This document shows positions 30,994 through 40,401 of a stretch of 64,000 nucleotides of DNA, one piece after another. Numbering within the stretch: position 1 is the stretch's first letter; each line of letters opens with the position of its first letter. The notes beneath the pieces were generated by a model. The model was not told where the DNA came from, made no database searches, and saw only the letters and a list, made by a program, of their open reading frames with translations. Source of the DNA: Agrilactobacillus yilanensis (GTDB taxonomy: Bacteria; Bacillota; Bacilli; Lactobacillales; Lactobacillaceae); contig NZ_RHOY01000009.1 in the NCBI RefSeq assembly GCF_003946725.1, forward strand, positions 1 through 64,000, read 5' to 3'. The position numbers and the translations under genes were made by a program.

Positions 30994-32658
30994 TTGAAGA
31001 GAAAGTTACCGCTGGCTGCTTTATTGTTAGCCTGTTTGGCGGTTGTGACAGTGGCCTGCAGCAACAATAGTACAAGTAGTAGTGATAAAGATGAAGGCGT
31101 TTTAACGACGGCACAAATCAAGAAGAATATTGGTTCTAAGCTGATTACTACCCGTGAAAAGGCACAAAGCACTTTAACAAAAAAGTACCAAAAAATTGTT
31201 AAAGACAGTGACTACACATTGGATAAGCCCTATATAAAAGTGAATCCATATGAAACATCCCCGTTAACCGCCCTTGTCATCTTTCAAACGAGCCAGGCTG
31301 CCAAAATTACATATACAGTTGCTGGTGAAAGTGATGGTACCAGCATTACAAATACAGTAAATGGTGATTACAGCACAACGCACCAAGTACCCGTTGTAGG
31401 CTTGTATGCCGATAAAACAAACACTGTGACCTTGAATATAACGTATCAAGATGGTACAACGGCCACAAAGGAAATTTCTGTAAAGACCGGTGCCCTACCT
31501 AAATACATTAAGAGTGCCAAAGTTACAGTAACTGAGAATGATAAAAACAAAATGGATATTGGCAACAATAAGTTAACGATTATTAATCGAACAACTAAAG
31601 AACCTTTTGCAGTGGATGCTGACGGTAACGTACGTTGGTATTTAACCGACTATTCACAGCATACAATTGAACAAATTTCAAACGGGCACATGCTCGTTTT
31701 AACAAAGAAAAAAGTGAGCTCTAGTTTGTACAATGATTTAATTGAAACCGACGTATTGGGACGCGTCTATAAAGAATACAGCTTTAAAGGGACGACACAG
31801 TCTAACGACAGTGGTAATTCTAAAGATGAAACAACTGTGATTCACCATGACCTTGTGGAATTACCGAACCAAGATATTTTAGCAACAGTAAATGACGGCT
31901 CTAAGTATAAAGAAGACGTCATGGTGCAAATTTCTCATAAAACAGGGAAGGTTGTTAAAGTAATTGATCTAAAGAAAATCTTACCTGAATCAATGTATAC
32001 AAGTTACAAAGCCGGTTCAGATGATAAAGTAGATTGGTTCCATCAAAATTCAGTGGATTATGATGCTTCGGATAACTCAATTATGATTTCCGGTCGAAAT
32101 CAAGATATGATCATGAAGTTGGATTATAAGACGAATGAGATAAAATGGATTTATAGTGGTAAAGCCAAAGCGACTTGGCCTAAGAAGTATCGAGATAAGA
32201 TTTTAACCCCAACTAAGGGCACTACCATTACTGGTGGACAGCATGGCTTGTACTTATTATCCAAGACAGGTGATACCGAAAATGTTATTTTGTATGATAA
32301 CAATATTGCCGTCACTAACGGCGATGAAAAGACATCCGGTAAATATTCACAGGCTGTCGAATATCAAATCAACACCAAGACTATGACGATTGACCAAGTC
32401 TGGGCTTATGGTAAGGATTTGGGTAAAACAAACTTCACAAGTATTATTGGTTATGCAGAACGGGAAACCAATGGGAATACATTAGTAGATTTTGGTTTTA
32501 AAAATAATGGTAAAGTCAGCAATATTATTGAAGTAGACAGTACCGGTGCCCAGGTCTTTAATATTACGATCAAAAATGCAGCAGCCAAAGCTTATGCTTA
32601 TCGGGCTTATCGCGTACCATTTTATTCAGAAAACTATAAGTTTGATGTAAACGACTAA
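30994..32658 (+). CDS. Arylsulfotransferase (ASST)-like surface lipoprotein
   Basis: A 554-residue exported protein. A lipoprotein signal ends at VACSNN (lipobox Cys near residue 22). An N-terminal beta-sandwich (about 60-165) precedes a beta-propeller of the aryl-sulfate sulfotransferase type. Histidines in VIHHDLVELPNQDILA and WFHQNSVDYD sit where ASST places active-site His residues. ASST transfers sulfate between phenolic esters without PAPS; the acceptor here is unknown. The start is TTG at 30994 with AAGGTG upstream. Confidence 0.8.
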   Translation: MKRKLPLAALLLACLAVVTVACSNNSTSSSDKDEGVLTTAQIKKNIGSKLITTREKAQSTLTKKYQKIVKDSDYTLDKPYIKVNPYETSPLTALVIFQTSQAAKITYTVAGESDGTSITNTVNGDYSTTHQVPVVGLYADKTNTVTLNITYQDGTTATKEISVKTGALPKYIKSAKVTVTENDKNKMDIGNNKLTIINRTTKEPFAVDADGNVRWYLTDYSQHTIEQISNGHMLVLTKKKVSSSLYNDLIETDVLGRVYKEYSFKGTTQSNDSGNSKDETTVIHHDLVELPNQDILATVNDGSKYKEDVMVQISHKTGKVVKVIDLKKILPESMYTSYKAGSDDKVDWFHQNSVDYDASDNSIMISGRNQDMIMKLDYKTNEIKWIYSGKAKATWPKKYRDKILTPTKGTTITGGQHGLYLLSKTGDTENVILYDNNIAVTNGDEKTSGKYSQAVEYQINTKTMTIDQVWAYGKDLGKTNFTSIIGYAERETNGNTLVDFGFKNNGKVSNIIEVDSTGAQVFNITIKNAAAKAYAYRAYRVPFYSENYKFDVND

Positions 32659-32701
32659 GCAACAATAGCTTATAATTAATGGTTCGTATTAAAAAATAAA
32701 T

Positions 32702-32748
32702 AAAGCGGCTAGATCAAAATTCAATTTGACCTAGCCGCTTTATTTGTG
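32702..32748. terminator. Bidirectional intrinsic terminator
   Basis: AAAGCGGCTAG-TCAA pairs with TTGA-CTAGCCGCTTT, between convergent genes. Confidence 0.88.
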
Positions 32749-32757
32749 TGGTTGCCG

Positions 32758-33618
32758 TTAAGCGTGATAGTTTGTTTTTAAAAAAGCGGCCATATCCTGG
32801 GGTTCATGGCCAGTGATCGTTTCAAATGCAGTACTAGTTTGGGCTAACAAACCCATTTCACCTGCCCGATACATAGAAGCTAGTTCTTGGCCATCACCTT
32901 CGGCAGCATAAATTTCAGCAAATTCAGCATTTGTTACCGGGGCATAACCAATTTTGTGTCCAGTTGCTTCAGTCATCAGCGCGCCTAATGTCGGCATCGT
33001 ATAGTTTTGAGTTTGAGAAAGCAGATAACTTTGACCATCCTGATTTAAAGTCGGTTGTGTCGCTAATTTTGCAATAGCTTCAGCGCTGTCCGCGTAGCTA
33101 ATGAAGCTAAGGGCTTGATCACCGACAGGGTAAATTAGATTTTGCCGTTGGATGAGTTCTGGTAAATAAGGAATTAGTGGATCTGCATAAAGCGAATTTT
33201 TTAAAATAGCATATTTGAAGCCAGAACTTGCCAAACGTCGAGGTAAGTAACCATAAAAAGCAGACATCGTGAAGGGATTATCTTCTTGATCGGCAAAAAA
33301 GCTAACTGCAATAATATGGGAGACGGCTGCTTGTTTCATAGCCGCAAGAATATTTTCAAGTTCAGTCACCCGATCTAAAACACTGTAAGTCTTACTAGGA
33401 ATATAAACTAAAGTGTCTGTACCTTGTAATGCTTGAGCCAATTTGTCAGGCTGCAAATAATCAATGGCAACCACATCAACACCTTTATCAACTAAGCTTT
33501 GTGCTTTGCTAGGGGTATGTACAGCTGCTCGGAGTTCGTTAGGTACAACAAGTTTTAACATGTTTGCCATCACTAATGTACCTAGATGTCCAGTGGCGCC
33601 AGTAATTGTATAAGTCAT
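32758..33618 (-). CDS. NmrA-like NAD(P)H-binding oxidoreductase (QorB/YtfG type)
   Basis: A 286-residue atypical SDR with the N-terminal Rossmann motif TITGATGHLGTLV and a family-typical middle (ILKNSLYADPLIPYL). QorB-like members reduce quinones or related carbonyls with NADPH. It is a single gene on the minus strand behind a terminator. The substrate is unknown. Confidence 0.82.
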   Translation of the reverse strand: MTYTITGATGHLGTLVMANMLKLVVPNELRAAVHTPSKAQSLVDKGVDVVAIDYLQPDKLAQALQGTDTLVYIPSKTYSVLDRVTELENILAAMKQAAVSHIIAVSFFADQEDNPFTMSAFYGYLPRRLASSGFKYAILKNSLYADPLIPYLPELIQRQNLIYPVGDQALSFISYADSAEAIAKLATQPTLNQDGQSYLLSQTQNYTMPTLGALMTEATGHKIGYAPVTNAEFAEIYAAEGDGQELASMYRAGEMGLLAQTSTAFETITGHEPQDMAAFLKTNYHA

Positions 33619-33827
33619 AAAATAGCCTACTTTCTTTTCCTGTGATTTATTAAGTAACTACATACTACATGATTTTTATTTTAATATCAATCATAAAATC
33701 AAAAAAATTGATTTGGACATTTACAATTGAAAAATCTAGATTGTGATTGATATATCAGGATTTGTTTAACAAGGTTAATGGAATATTGAAAATTTTCAGA
33801 AAAATGGTACTAAAATTAGACATTCTT

Positions 33828-33866
33828 TTTACACGAACTAGGTCATCCCTTTACAATCCTTTGTTA
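33828..33866 (+). promoter_or_regulatory. Pho-box-like phased repeats upstream of the phosphonate operon
   Basis: TTTACA at 33828-33833 and 33850-33855, and TTGTTA at 33861-33866, fall on an 11-bp grid (22 and 11 bp apart). This fits PhoP/PhoB-type direct repeats. The position about 50-85 bp before phnD suits an activator site for phosphate starvation. Confidence 0.5.
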
Positions 33867-33912
33867 ATCTGAAAATGTTCAAAAAAAGAGAAAGAAAGTT
33901 GGATATATTTTC

Positions 33913-34956
33913 ATGAAAAAAGGACGTTTCGTAACAGCATTATTGGGGTTAACACTGCTGACATTTGGGATTGTAACTGGTTGTTCTAATCAAAGCTCAG
34001 CAAGTAGTTCAGATAGTAATAAATCATCAGATAAAATTACCGTTGTTTTTTATCCAAGCGAATCAGCTAAAGTTTTGACAACATCACGGGATGAATTAAA
34101 GAAACAAATCCATGAAGCAACAGGAAAACAAGTTGATATTCAAACAACGACTGACTATAATGTTGCGATTGAAGCTATTTCTTCTGGTAAGGCACAATTG
34201 GCCTTTATGGGCGCTGACGGCTATATCCAAGCCCATGCACGTAATAAAAAAGTATTGCCAATGATGATTCAATCTGGTGAAAAAGGGACAAAAGAAGGGG
34301 CTAGTTACCGCTCTTACTTGATGGTGCCTAAAGATAAAGCAGATGAGTATAAGAAGAACGGAGAATATTCAATTGACAAAGTTAAAGGGTCAAGAATTTC
34401 TTTTGTTTCTGCAACATCAACTTCTGGTTTTGCGGTACCAACTGATGAAATCCAAAAGCATTTCAAATTAAAAAATAAAGATGACTTATCCGAAGGCGGC
34501 AAGTTCTTTAGTAAAGTCTTATACGGCACATCACATCCTGGCTCCGCTGTGAACCTACTAAAAGGTGATGTAGATGTGGCAGCGTTCGATGATATTGATT
34601 TGGAACCATTTATGAAAGTTTCTGAAGGTTCATATGATAAGGTCGGTTCAACTTTTGTTGTTAAAGATAATGCTGAAGCACCATTCACTGATTTCCATGG
34701 CAAAGAAGTTGTCGATATTTCTGTGTTACCAGTTCAAAACGGGCCATTAGTTGCCAATACAGCGACATTGAGTGAAAAAGATCGTAAAGCTGTCTTGGAA
34801 CGTTTCACTTCTTCAAAAGTTAGTGATAATCCTAAATTATTAGGTAAAGAAGATGCTAAAACAGCTACTTTGTGGAAAAAGACAACAGATCAAACGAAAT
34901 TGATTGCTGTAGACGATGCTTGGTATCAACCGACTCACGAATTAATTGGTAAGTAA
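33913..34956 (+). CDS. phnD: Phosphonate ABC transporter, substrate-binding lipoprotein PhnD
   Basis: A 347-residue exported protein with a lipobox (IVTGC, Cys near residue 24), a Ser-rich spacer, and a PhnD-type two-lobed binding fold. It delivers phosphonates, here probably 2-aminoethylphosphonate, to PhnCE. It is the first gene of a six-gene operon ending in phnX and phnW, with a phased Pho-box-like array upstream. Confidence 0.92.
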   Translation: MKKGRFVTALLGLTLLTFGIVTGCSNQSSASSSDSNKSSDKITVVFYPSESAKVLTTSRDELKKQIHEATGKQVDIQTTTDYNVAIEAISSGKAQLAFMGADGYIQAHARNKKVLPMMIQSGEKGTKEGASYRSYLMVPKDKADEYKKNGEYSIDKVKGSRISFVSATSTSGFAVPTDEIQKHFKLKNKDDLSEGGKFFSKVLYGTSHPGSAVNLLKGDVDVAAFDDIDLEPFMKVSEGSYDKVGSTFVVKDNAEAPFTDFHGKEVVDISVLPVQNGPLVANTATLSEKDRKAVLERFTSSKVSDNPKLLGKEDAKTATLWKKTTDQTKLIAVDDAWYQPTHELIGK

Positions 34957-34967
34957 GGGGTTTTACC

Positions 34968-35723
34968 ATGCTAGAAGTTAAAAATTTAGAAAAAAGTTAT
35001 CAAAAAGATAAAACAGCCTTAAAAGATATTTCTTTTAGTATTGAACCTGGAAAATTTGTAGCAATTATTGGGCCTTCTGGTGCTGGTAAAACTACAATTT
35101 TGAGAAGCTTAAATCAGCTAATCAAAGATGACTCCGGACAAATTCTTTTAGATAATCAAGATTTACGAACAGCGAACAAAGCAGAATTACGGAAGCATCG
35201 GCGTCAAATCGGAATGATCTTTCAAAACTACAACTTAGTAGAACGCTTAACCGTCATTGAAAATGTATTGCATGGTCGGTTAGGTTATAAATCCACATTG
35301 GCAGGTGTCTTTGGTCGTTATACTGAAGATGAAAAAAAAGAAGCCATGGTCTTATTAGATAAAGTTGGTTTGAAGGAATTTGCTTTACAACGTTGTTCTG
35401 AATTGAGCGGCGGTCAAAAGCAACGGGTTGGTATTGCCAGATCATTAATTCAGCATCCAAAAGTTATTCTTTGTGACGAACCGATTGCTTCTCTGGACCC
35501 TATTTCAGCCCAGACAGTGATGCAATTACTAAAAGAATTAACGGAAGAATTTAACATTATTTGTATTGCGAATTTGCATCAAATTAATATTGCTAAAAAA
35601 TACGCTGATCAAATTATTGGTATCCGTAAAGGTGAATTAGTTTTTGATGAACCAGCAGCTGATTTGTCTGAAGCAACATTAGCTGAATTGTATGATCAGC
35701 CGGTTACAAAGGAGCTTAAGTGA
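34968..35723 (+). CDS. phnC: Phosphonate ABC transporter ATPase PhnC
   Basis: A 251-residue ABC ATPase. Walker A is GPSGAGKTT (about 36-44), the Q-loop lies in MIFQNYNLV, the signature is LSGGQKQRVGIARSL, and Walker B is VILCDEPIASLDP. It powers phosphonate import with the two PhnE subunits. It starts 11 bp after phnD with AAGGGG upstream and overlaps the next gene. Confidence 0.94.
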   Translation: MLEVKNLEKSYQKDKTALKDISFSIEPGKFVAIIGPSGAGKTTILRSLNQLIKDDSGQILLDNQDLRTANKAELRKHRRQIGMIFQNYNLVERLTVIENVLHGRLGYKSTLAGVFGRYTEDEKKEAMVLLDKVGLKEFALQRCSELSGGQKQRVGIARSLIQHPKVILCDEPIASLDPISAQTVMQLLKELTEEFNIICIANLHQINIAKKYADQIIGIRKGELVFDEPAADLSEATLAELYDQPVTKELK

Positions 35724-36514
35724 TGACGGGATCTATTAAATACTTGAGCCAAAAGCATTGGCGTCAAACTGGGGTCATTGCTTTAGTCGGGGCTATCTAT
35801 CTAATTTGCAGCTGGATCTTACAATATAATAATTTGGCAGGTATTACAGCTGTGCCCAAGGCTTTTGCCTGGTTAGGCACAAACTTTATGCCAACTGCAG
35901 ATTCCATGTCGCATGTCCCACAAATTTGGACGAAGCTGATGCAGACTGTCTTATTGGCAATTGCTTCAACGGTCGTTGCTGCTGTTATTGCGATTTTTGT
36001 AGCGTTACTCGGTTCAAAAGTGACAGGCTTTAATTGGGTCGTACAAACAGCAACTCGAGGTATTGCCTCTTTTTTTAGAAATATTCCATTGGTTGCTTGG
36101 GCAATGATTCTATTATTTTCATTTAAGCAAAGTGATTTTACAGGCTTCTTAGCTTTGTTATTGATGTCTGTCGGTTACTTGATCAGAGCCTTTATGGAAA
36201 TTATTGAAGATGAAGCTAGCGAAACAACGTTAGCCTTAAAAGCAACTGGTGCAAGTTATTTTCAAATTATTTTCCAAGCGGTATTACCACAAATTTTACC
36301 CAGTTTAATTAGTTGGGTATTGTATATGATTGAAAATAACGTTCGGGATGCAACTTTAGTTGGTATTTTAACGGGTACTGGTATTGGATTTATATTTGAT
36401 TTGTATTACAAGAGTTTTCGGTTTGATGCTGCTGGCATGACTGTTTTGGCAATTATTTTAGTCGTCATCATACTTGAAGTTCTTTCGAATCAAATTAGAA
36501 AGGTTATCTTATGA
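35723..36514 (+). CDS. phnE: Phosphonate ABC transporter permease PhnE (first copy)
   Basis: A 263-residue permease with six predicted helices and a BPD_transp_1 coupling loop (EIIEDEASETTLALKATGASYFQ). The ATG at 35723 lies 8 nt after GGAG and overlaps the phnC stop by one base. Two PhnE paralogues in tandem form the membrane dimer. Confidence 0.92.
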   Translation: MTGSIKYLSQKHWRQTGVIALVGAIYLICSWILQYNNLAGITAVPKAFAWLGTNFMPTADSMSHVPQIWTKLMQTVLLAIASTVVAAVIAIFVALLGSKVTGFNWVVQTATRGIASFFRNIPLVAWAMILLFSFKQSDFTGFLALLLMSVGYLIRAFMEIIEDEASETTLALKATGASYFQIIFQAVLPQILPSLISWVLYMIENNVRDATLVGILTGTGIGFIFDLYYKSFRFDAAGMTVLAIILVVIILEVLSNQIRKVIL

Positions 36515-37368
36515 TTTCAAACAGTAATGAAACCGTATTTCAGCGACAGCCCGAAGCACCACAATCAGAGAAAATTATTTTGCACAAAAATAGTTTATCT
36601 CGAGTAATGATTGGGTTTGTTCTAATGGGCTTAGCCGTGATTACCGTTTTTACTTTATTACATTTGGATTCAGCAAATGTGCAGCTTGGAGAAGCGTTTC
36701 ATAGTTTACGTGAGACATTAACTCAAATTTTTATTCATCCAAATGTGGGCTCAGATAGTTTTAGCATGTTGCTGTCTGCTTTAGGTATTAGTTTGTTACT
36801 AGCTATCATTACGACAATTATCGGTGCTGTTATTGGCTTTTTCTTAGCAATTATGGCATCTAGAAATTTAACGAATCGTTATTTGAGTGCTGGTATCCGT
36901 GTTTTTATGGCGGTTGTGCGAGCAATCCCCACAATTATTTGGGTTTTAATTTTCTCAATTGTTTGTGGCCTAGGGACAACAGCTGCTGTTTTAGGCTTGA
37001 GTTTCCATAGTGTCGCTTATTTAACGAAAGCTTATTCAGAAAGTATTGAAGAAATAGATCAATCAACGATTGAAGCCTTAAAAGTAACAGGTAGTAAATT
37101 TTGGGTGATTGTATTTCAAGCAATTTGGCCGACAACAATGGCTTCATTAATTTCATGGACATTTATCCGTTTGGAAATTAATTTTGCCAATGCAGTAGCC
37201 GTTGGGGCTGCAGCTGGTGCTGGTGGTATTGGGTATCAATTATTTGTAGCTGGTAATATGAGCTTTGATTTCCATGAAGTTGGCATGATCGTTTATATGG
37301 TCATCGCAGTGACTTTCTTATTAGAATTTGTAGCTGTTAAATTAAGACGTGTTTATTTAGCGAAGTAA
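36511..37368 (+). CDS. phnE: Phosphonate ABC transporter permease PhnE (second copy)
   Basis: A 285-residue permease with a longer cytoplasmic N-terminus (about 30 residues) and the coupling loop SIEEIDQSTIEALKVTGSKF. The start overlaps the first phnE as ATGA. It presumably forms a heterodimer with the first PhnE. Confidence 0.92.
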   Translation: MISNSNETVFQRQPEAPQSEKIILHKNSLSRVMIGFVLMGLAVITVFTLLHLDSANVQLGEAFHSLRETLTQIFIHPNVGSDSFSMLLSALGISLLLAIITTIIGAVIGFFLAIMASRNLTNRYLSAGIRVFMAVVRAIPTIIWVLIFSIVCGLGTTAAVLGLSFHSVAYLTKAYSESIEEIDQSTIEALKVTGSKFWVIVFQAIWPTTMASLISWTFIRLEINFANAVAVGAAAGAGGIGYQLFVAGNMSFDFHEVGMIVYMVIAVTFLLEFVAVKLRRVYLAK

Positions 37369-37388
37369 TTAGGAGAGAATTGAAAGAT

Positions 37389-38189
37389 ATGATTAAAGCA
37401 GTAATTTTTGATTGGGCAGGTACAACTGTCGATTATGGAAGTGTTGCACCGGTAATTGCCTTTCAAAAGGCTTTTACTAATGCAGGTATCAATATATCCG
37501 CGGATTTAATTCGCCGAGATATGGGTATGGTCAAATGGGATCATATTGGCAAACTTTTGGAAATGCCTGAAATTCAGTTGCAATGGTTATCTCTACATGA
37601 AGTATTGCCGACTGGCACAGATCGTCAAAAAATTTATGATGATTTTGAACAATGTTTAATGTTGCAGTTGAGAGAAGAAACGAATTTAAAACCTTTTGTA
37701 TTAGAAACGATTGCTTATCTTAAAAATCATGGTATTAAAATTGCGACAACAACAGGCTATGCACCAGAAATGATGCGGGTTGTTCAAATCGGTGCTGCAC
37801 AAAAAGGTTATGCACCAGAATTGGTGTTAACTGCTGAAGATGTAGCTGGACAAGGCCGACCTTCACCAGCAATGGTTCAAAAAGTGATGGCTAATTTTGG
37901 AATTGAAGATCCTAAAGAAGTTATTAAAGTCGGTGATACAACTGTTGATATTGAAGAAGGTCGTAATGCAGGCGTTGTTACAGTAGGCATTGTTGAGGGC
38001 AGCAGCCTAATGGGCCTTTCTGAACGGGAATATGATGCGCTGTCTTTTGAAAAGAAAGTTAAAAAATGTATTGCAGTGAAACAAGAGTTTGAAGCTGTTG
38101 GGGCAGATTTCACCATCACAGACATGCATGAATTGACCCAAGTTATCGAAGGTTTAAATAAAGAGTTTGAGGTGGCTAATGGTAGATAA
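37389..38189 (+). CDS. phnX: Phosphonoacetaldehyde hydrolase PhnX
   Basis: A 266-residue HAD-superfamily enzyme. The nucleophile Asp is in IFDWAGTTVDYG. The cap-domain Lys that forms the Schiff base is probably in RRDMGMVKWDHI. ATTTGYAPEMM and KVGDTTVDIEEG complete the HAD motifs. It splits phosphonoacetaldehyde into acetaldehyde and phosphate. AGGAG lies 13 nt upstream of the chosen ATG, a long spacing, so a TTG at 37380 is an alternative start. Confidence 0.92.
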   Translation: MIKAVIFDWAGTTVDYGSVAPVIAFQKAFTNAGINISADLIRRDMGMVKWDHIGKLLEMPEIQLQWLSLHEVLPTGTDRQKIYDDFEQCLMLQLREETNLKPFVLETIAYLKNHGIKIATTTGYAPEMMRVVQIGAAQKGYAPELVLTAEDVAGQGRPSPAMVQKVMANFGIEDPKEVIKVGDTTVDIEEGRNAGVVTVGIVEGSSLMGLSEREYDALSFEKKVKKCIAVKQEFEAVGADFTITDMHELTQVIEGLNKEFEVANGR

Positions 38190-39273
38190 TAATTACTTGT
38201 TACTCACACCAGGTCCTTTAACAACAAGCCGTGCGGTTAAGGCAGCGATGCAATTTGATTACTGCACATGGGATGATGATTATAAAAAGATTACACAGTC
38301 TATCAGACAGTCTCTCTTGGCTTTAGGTGCGGTTGATAATCAAAGCTATACAGCAGTACCGATTCAAGGTAGTGGGACTTATGGTGTTGAAGCGGTCATT
38401 AGTTCAGTGGTACCGACAGATGGCACTTTATTGATTGCGATGAATGGCGCTTATGGCCAACGTATTGGGCAGATTGCGGATGTTTATGGTATTCAGCATG
38501 TTGACTTGATTGTTGATGAACGTGAACCTATAACATTAAGTGCTATTCAAGAAATTGTGGCACAACATGATGACATCACGCATTTTGTGATGGTGCATTG
38601 CGAAACAACAACCGGCGTTTTGAATCCAATCGAAACTATTGTGCCTTGGATGCACGACCGAGGCATTGTCACAATGGTCGACGCCATGAGCAGTTTTGGT
38701 GGCATTCCCATTGATATTGCTGCTTTAAAGATTGATTTCTTAATCAGCAGTGCCAATAAATGTATTCAAGGTGTGCCAGGCTTTGCGTTTGTTATTGCCA
38801 ATAAAGTCTGTTTAGAGGCGGCTAAGGGCCGAGCTAGAACATTATCCCTTGATTTGTATGACCAATATGCTGAAATGGAGAAGAATCATGGCAAATGGCG
38901 TTACACATCACCGACACATGTGGTGCATGCTTTTGCAACAGCATTAGAAGAATTGGCAACTGAAGGTGGCGTCGCACAGCGTTATGCGCGTTATCAGGAA
39001 AACCAGCAATTATTAGTTACTGGGATGAAAGCACTAGGCTTTGAGGCACTGATTCCTCAAGATTATCAATCGCCAATTATTACTTCTTTTGTTTATCCAA
39101 CAGCAGCATTTGATTTTAAACAATTCTATGATGATTTAAAAGTTGCTGGCTTCGTCATTTATCCAGGTAAAATTTCGACTGTGCCGACTTTTAGAATCGG
39201 CAATATTGGAGAAGTTTATCCAGAAGATATTCAAAGATTGTTAATTGCAATCCAAGAAGCGGTGGCACAGTAA
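38179..39273 (+). CDS. phnW: 2-aminoethylphosphonate:pyruvate aminotransferase PhnW
   Basis: A 364-residue fold-type I PLP enzyme that begins NYLLLTPGPLTTSRAVK. The PLP Lys is in ISSANKCIQGVPGF (about residue 193). It converts 2-aminoethylphosphonate plus pyruvate to phosphonoacetaldehyde and alanine, feeding PhnX. The ATG at 38179, preceded by GAGGTGG, overlaps phnX by 11 bp. A strong terminator follows. Confidence 0.93.
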   Translation: MVDNNYLLLTPGPLTTSRAVKAAMQFDYCTWDDDYKKITQSIRQSLLALGAVDNQSYTAVPIQGSGTYGVEAVISSVVPTDGTLLIAMNGAYGQRIGQIADVYGIQHVDLIVDEREPITLSAIQEIVAQHDDITHFVMVHCETTTGVLNPIETIVPWMHDRGIVTMVDAMSSFGGIPIDIAALKIDFLISSANKCIQGVPGFAFVIANKVCLEAAKGRARTLSLDLYDQYAEMEKNHGKWRYTSPTHVVHAFATALEELATEGGVAQRYARYQENQQLLVTGMKALGFEALIPQDYQSPIITSFVYPTAAFDFKQFYDDLKVAGFVIYPGKISTVPTFRIGNIGEVYPEDIQRLLIAIQEAVAQ

Positions 39274-39290
39274 ATTGTAAATCGTTAAAA

Positions 39291-39350
39291 AATAAGATGG
39301 CACATACCTGCAACCTTATCGGGTCAGGTGTGTACCATCTTATTTTTTTA
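39291..39350 (+). terminator. Intrinsic terminator of the phn operon
   Basis: AATAAGATGG-ACA-CCTG pairs with CAGG-TGT-CCATCTTATT, followed by a T-run. Confidence 0.88.
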
Positions 39351-39364
39351 AACTAAATTAGAAA

Positions 39365-40318
39365 TTAAGGTAAATCATTACCGGCAGCAAAATAAATATC
39401 GTACCATTCTTGTTTGGTTAAGATAATATCACTGCCTGCAGCACTATCTGCAATGTGTTTAGGATTCATTGTCCCTAAAATGACTTGAATATCAGCGGGA
39501 TGCCGTAAAATCCAGGCGACAGCAATTGCATTTTTGCTGACATGATACTTATCGGCTAATTCAGCTAATTTGGTATTCAAAGCTTCAAACTTAGGATTGT
39601 CAATAAAGGTACCTTTAAACATACCATATTGGAATGGGGACCAAGCTTGAACGGTGATGTTGTTTGTCCGGGCATATTCTAGAATACCACCGTCATGGTT
39701 GATCGAACGGGTATCTGCCATGTTGGTATGTAGACCAAAATCAATCATCCCAGTGTGCATGATGCTAAATTGTAATTGATTAATCAACAGCTTTTGAGTC
39801 ACTGCATTTTGCAGCATTGTAAACTGTTGTGGATTAAAATTAGAAACACCGAAATGCCGAACTTTACCACTAGTTTGTAGTTCATCAAAAGCAGCAGCAA
39901 CTTCATCTAAGGCCATCAATGGATCTGGTCGATGTAATAAAAAGGCATCTAAATAATCAATTTGCATCCGTTGCAAAATACCTTCAACGGCTTCAATCAA
40001 ATGTTTTTTAGAAAAATCGTAGCGTTTGCCGAAAACAAGACTGCCATGACTTCTGTCTTTATCAAAAACAATGCCGCCTTTAGATTGGATGTAAAGTTGA
40101 TCGCGGTTTAAACTAGAGCTGGCTAAGGCATTGCCGAAGTTTTCTTCAGATTTGCCCATACCGTAAATATCCGCAGAATCAATGAAGTTAATGCCCTGAT
40201 CGTAGGCCGTTTCTAAAGATTTGACCGCTTCTTGATTGGTCAGAGCGTCCATACGCATAATCCCTAATGCAACAGCAGAGGTAGTCCAATTCGTGTGACC
40301 AATATTTAAGTTTTTCAT
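39365..40318 (-). CDS. Aldo/keto reductase
   Basis: A 317-residue TIM-barrel NAD(P)H-dependent reductase. The catalytic tetrad is visible: Asp in FIDSADIYGMG with its Tyr, Lys in QSKGG, and His in FLLHRPDP. It resembles the YdhF-type oxidoreductases. It is a single gene convergent with the phn operon. The substrate is unknown. Confidence 0.88.
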   Translation of the reverse strand: MKNLNIGHTNWTTSAVALGIMRMDALTNQEAVKSLETAYDQGINFIDSADIYGMGKSEENFGNALASSSLNRDQLYIQSKGGIVFDKDRSHGSLVFGKRYDFSKKHLIEAVEGILQRMQIDYLDAFLLHRPDPLMALDEVAAAFDELQTSGKVRHFGVSNFNPQQFTMLQNAVTQKLLINQLQFSIMHTGMIDFGLHTNMADTRSINHDGGILEYARTNNITVQAWSPFQYGMFKGTFIDNPKFEALNTKLAELADKYHVSKNAIAVAWILRHPADIQVILGTMNPKHIADSAAGSDIILTKQEWYDIYFAAGNDLP

Positions 40319-40401
40319 TAATTATAAGTCCCTTCTATTAACTTGATACCTCTAGTATAAAACCCAAAGTACTGTCTTGGTCAAGGCATCAAATCAAAAA
40401 G

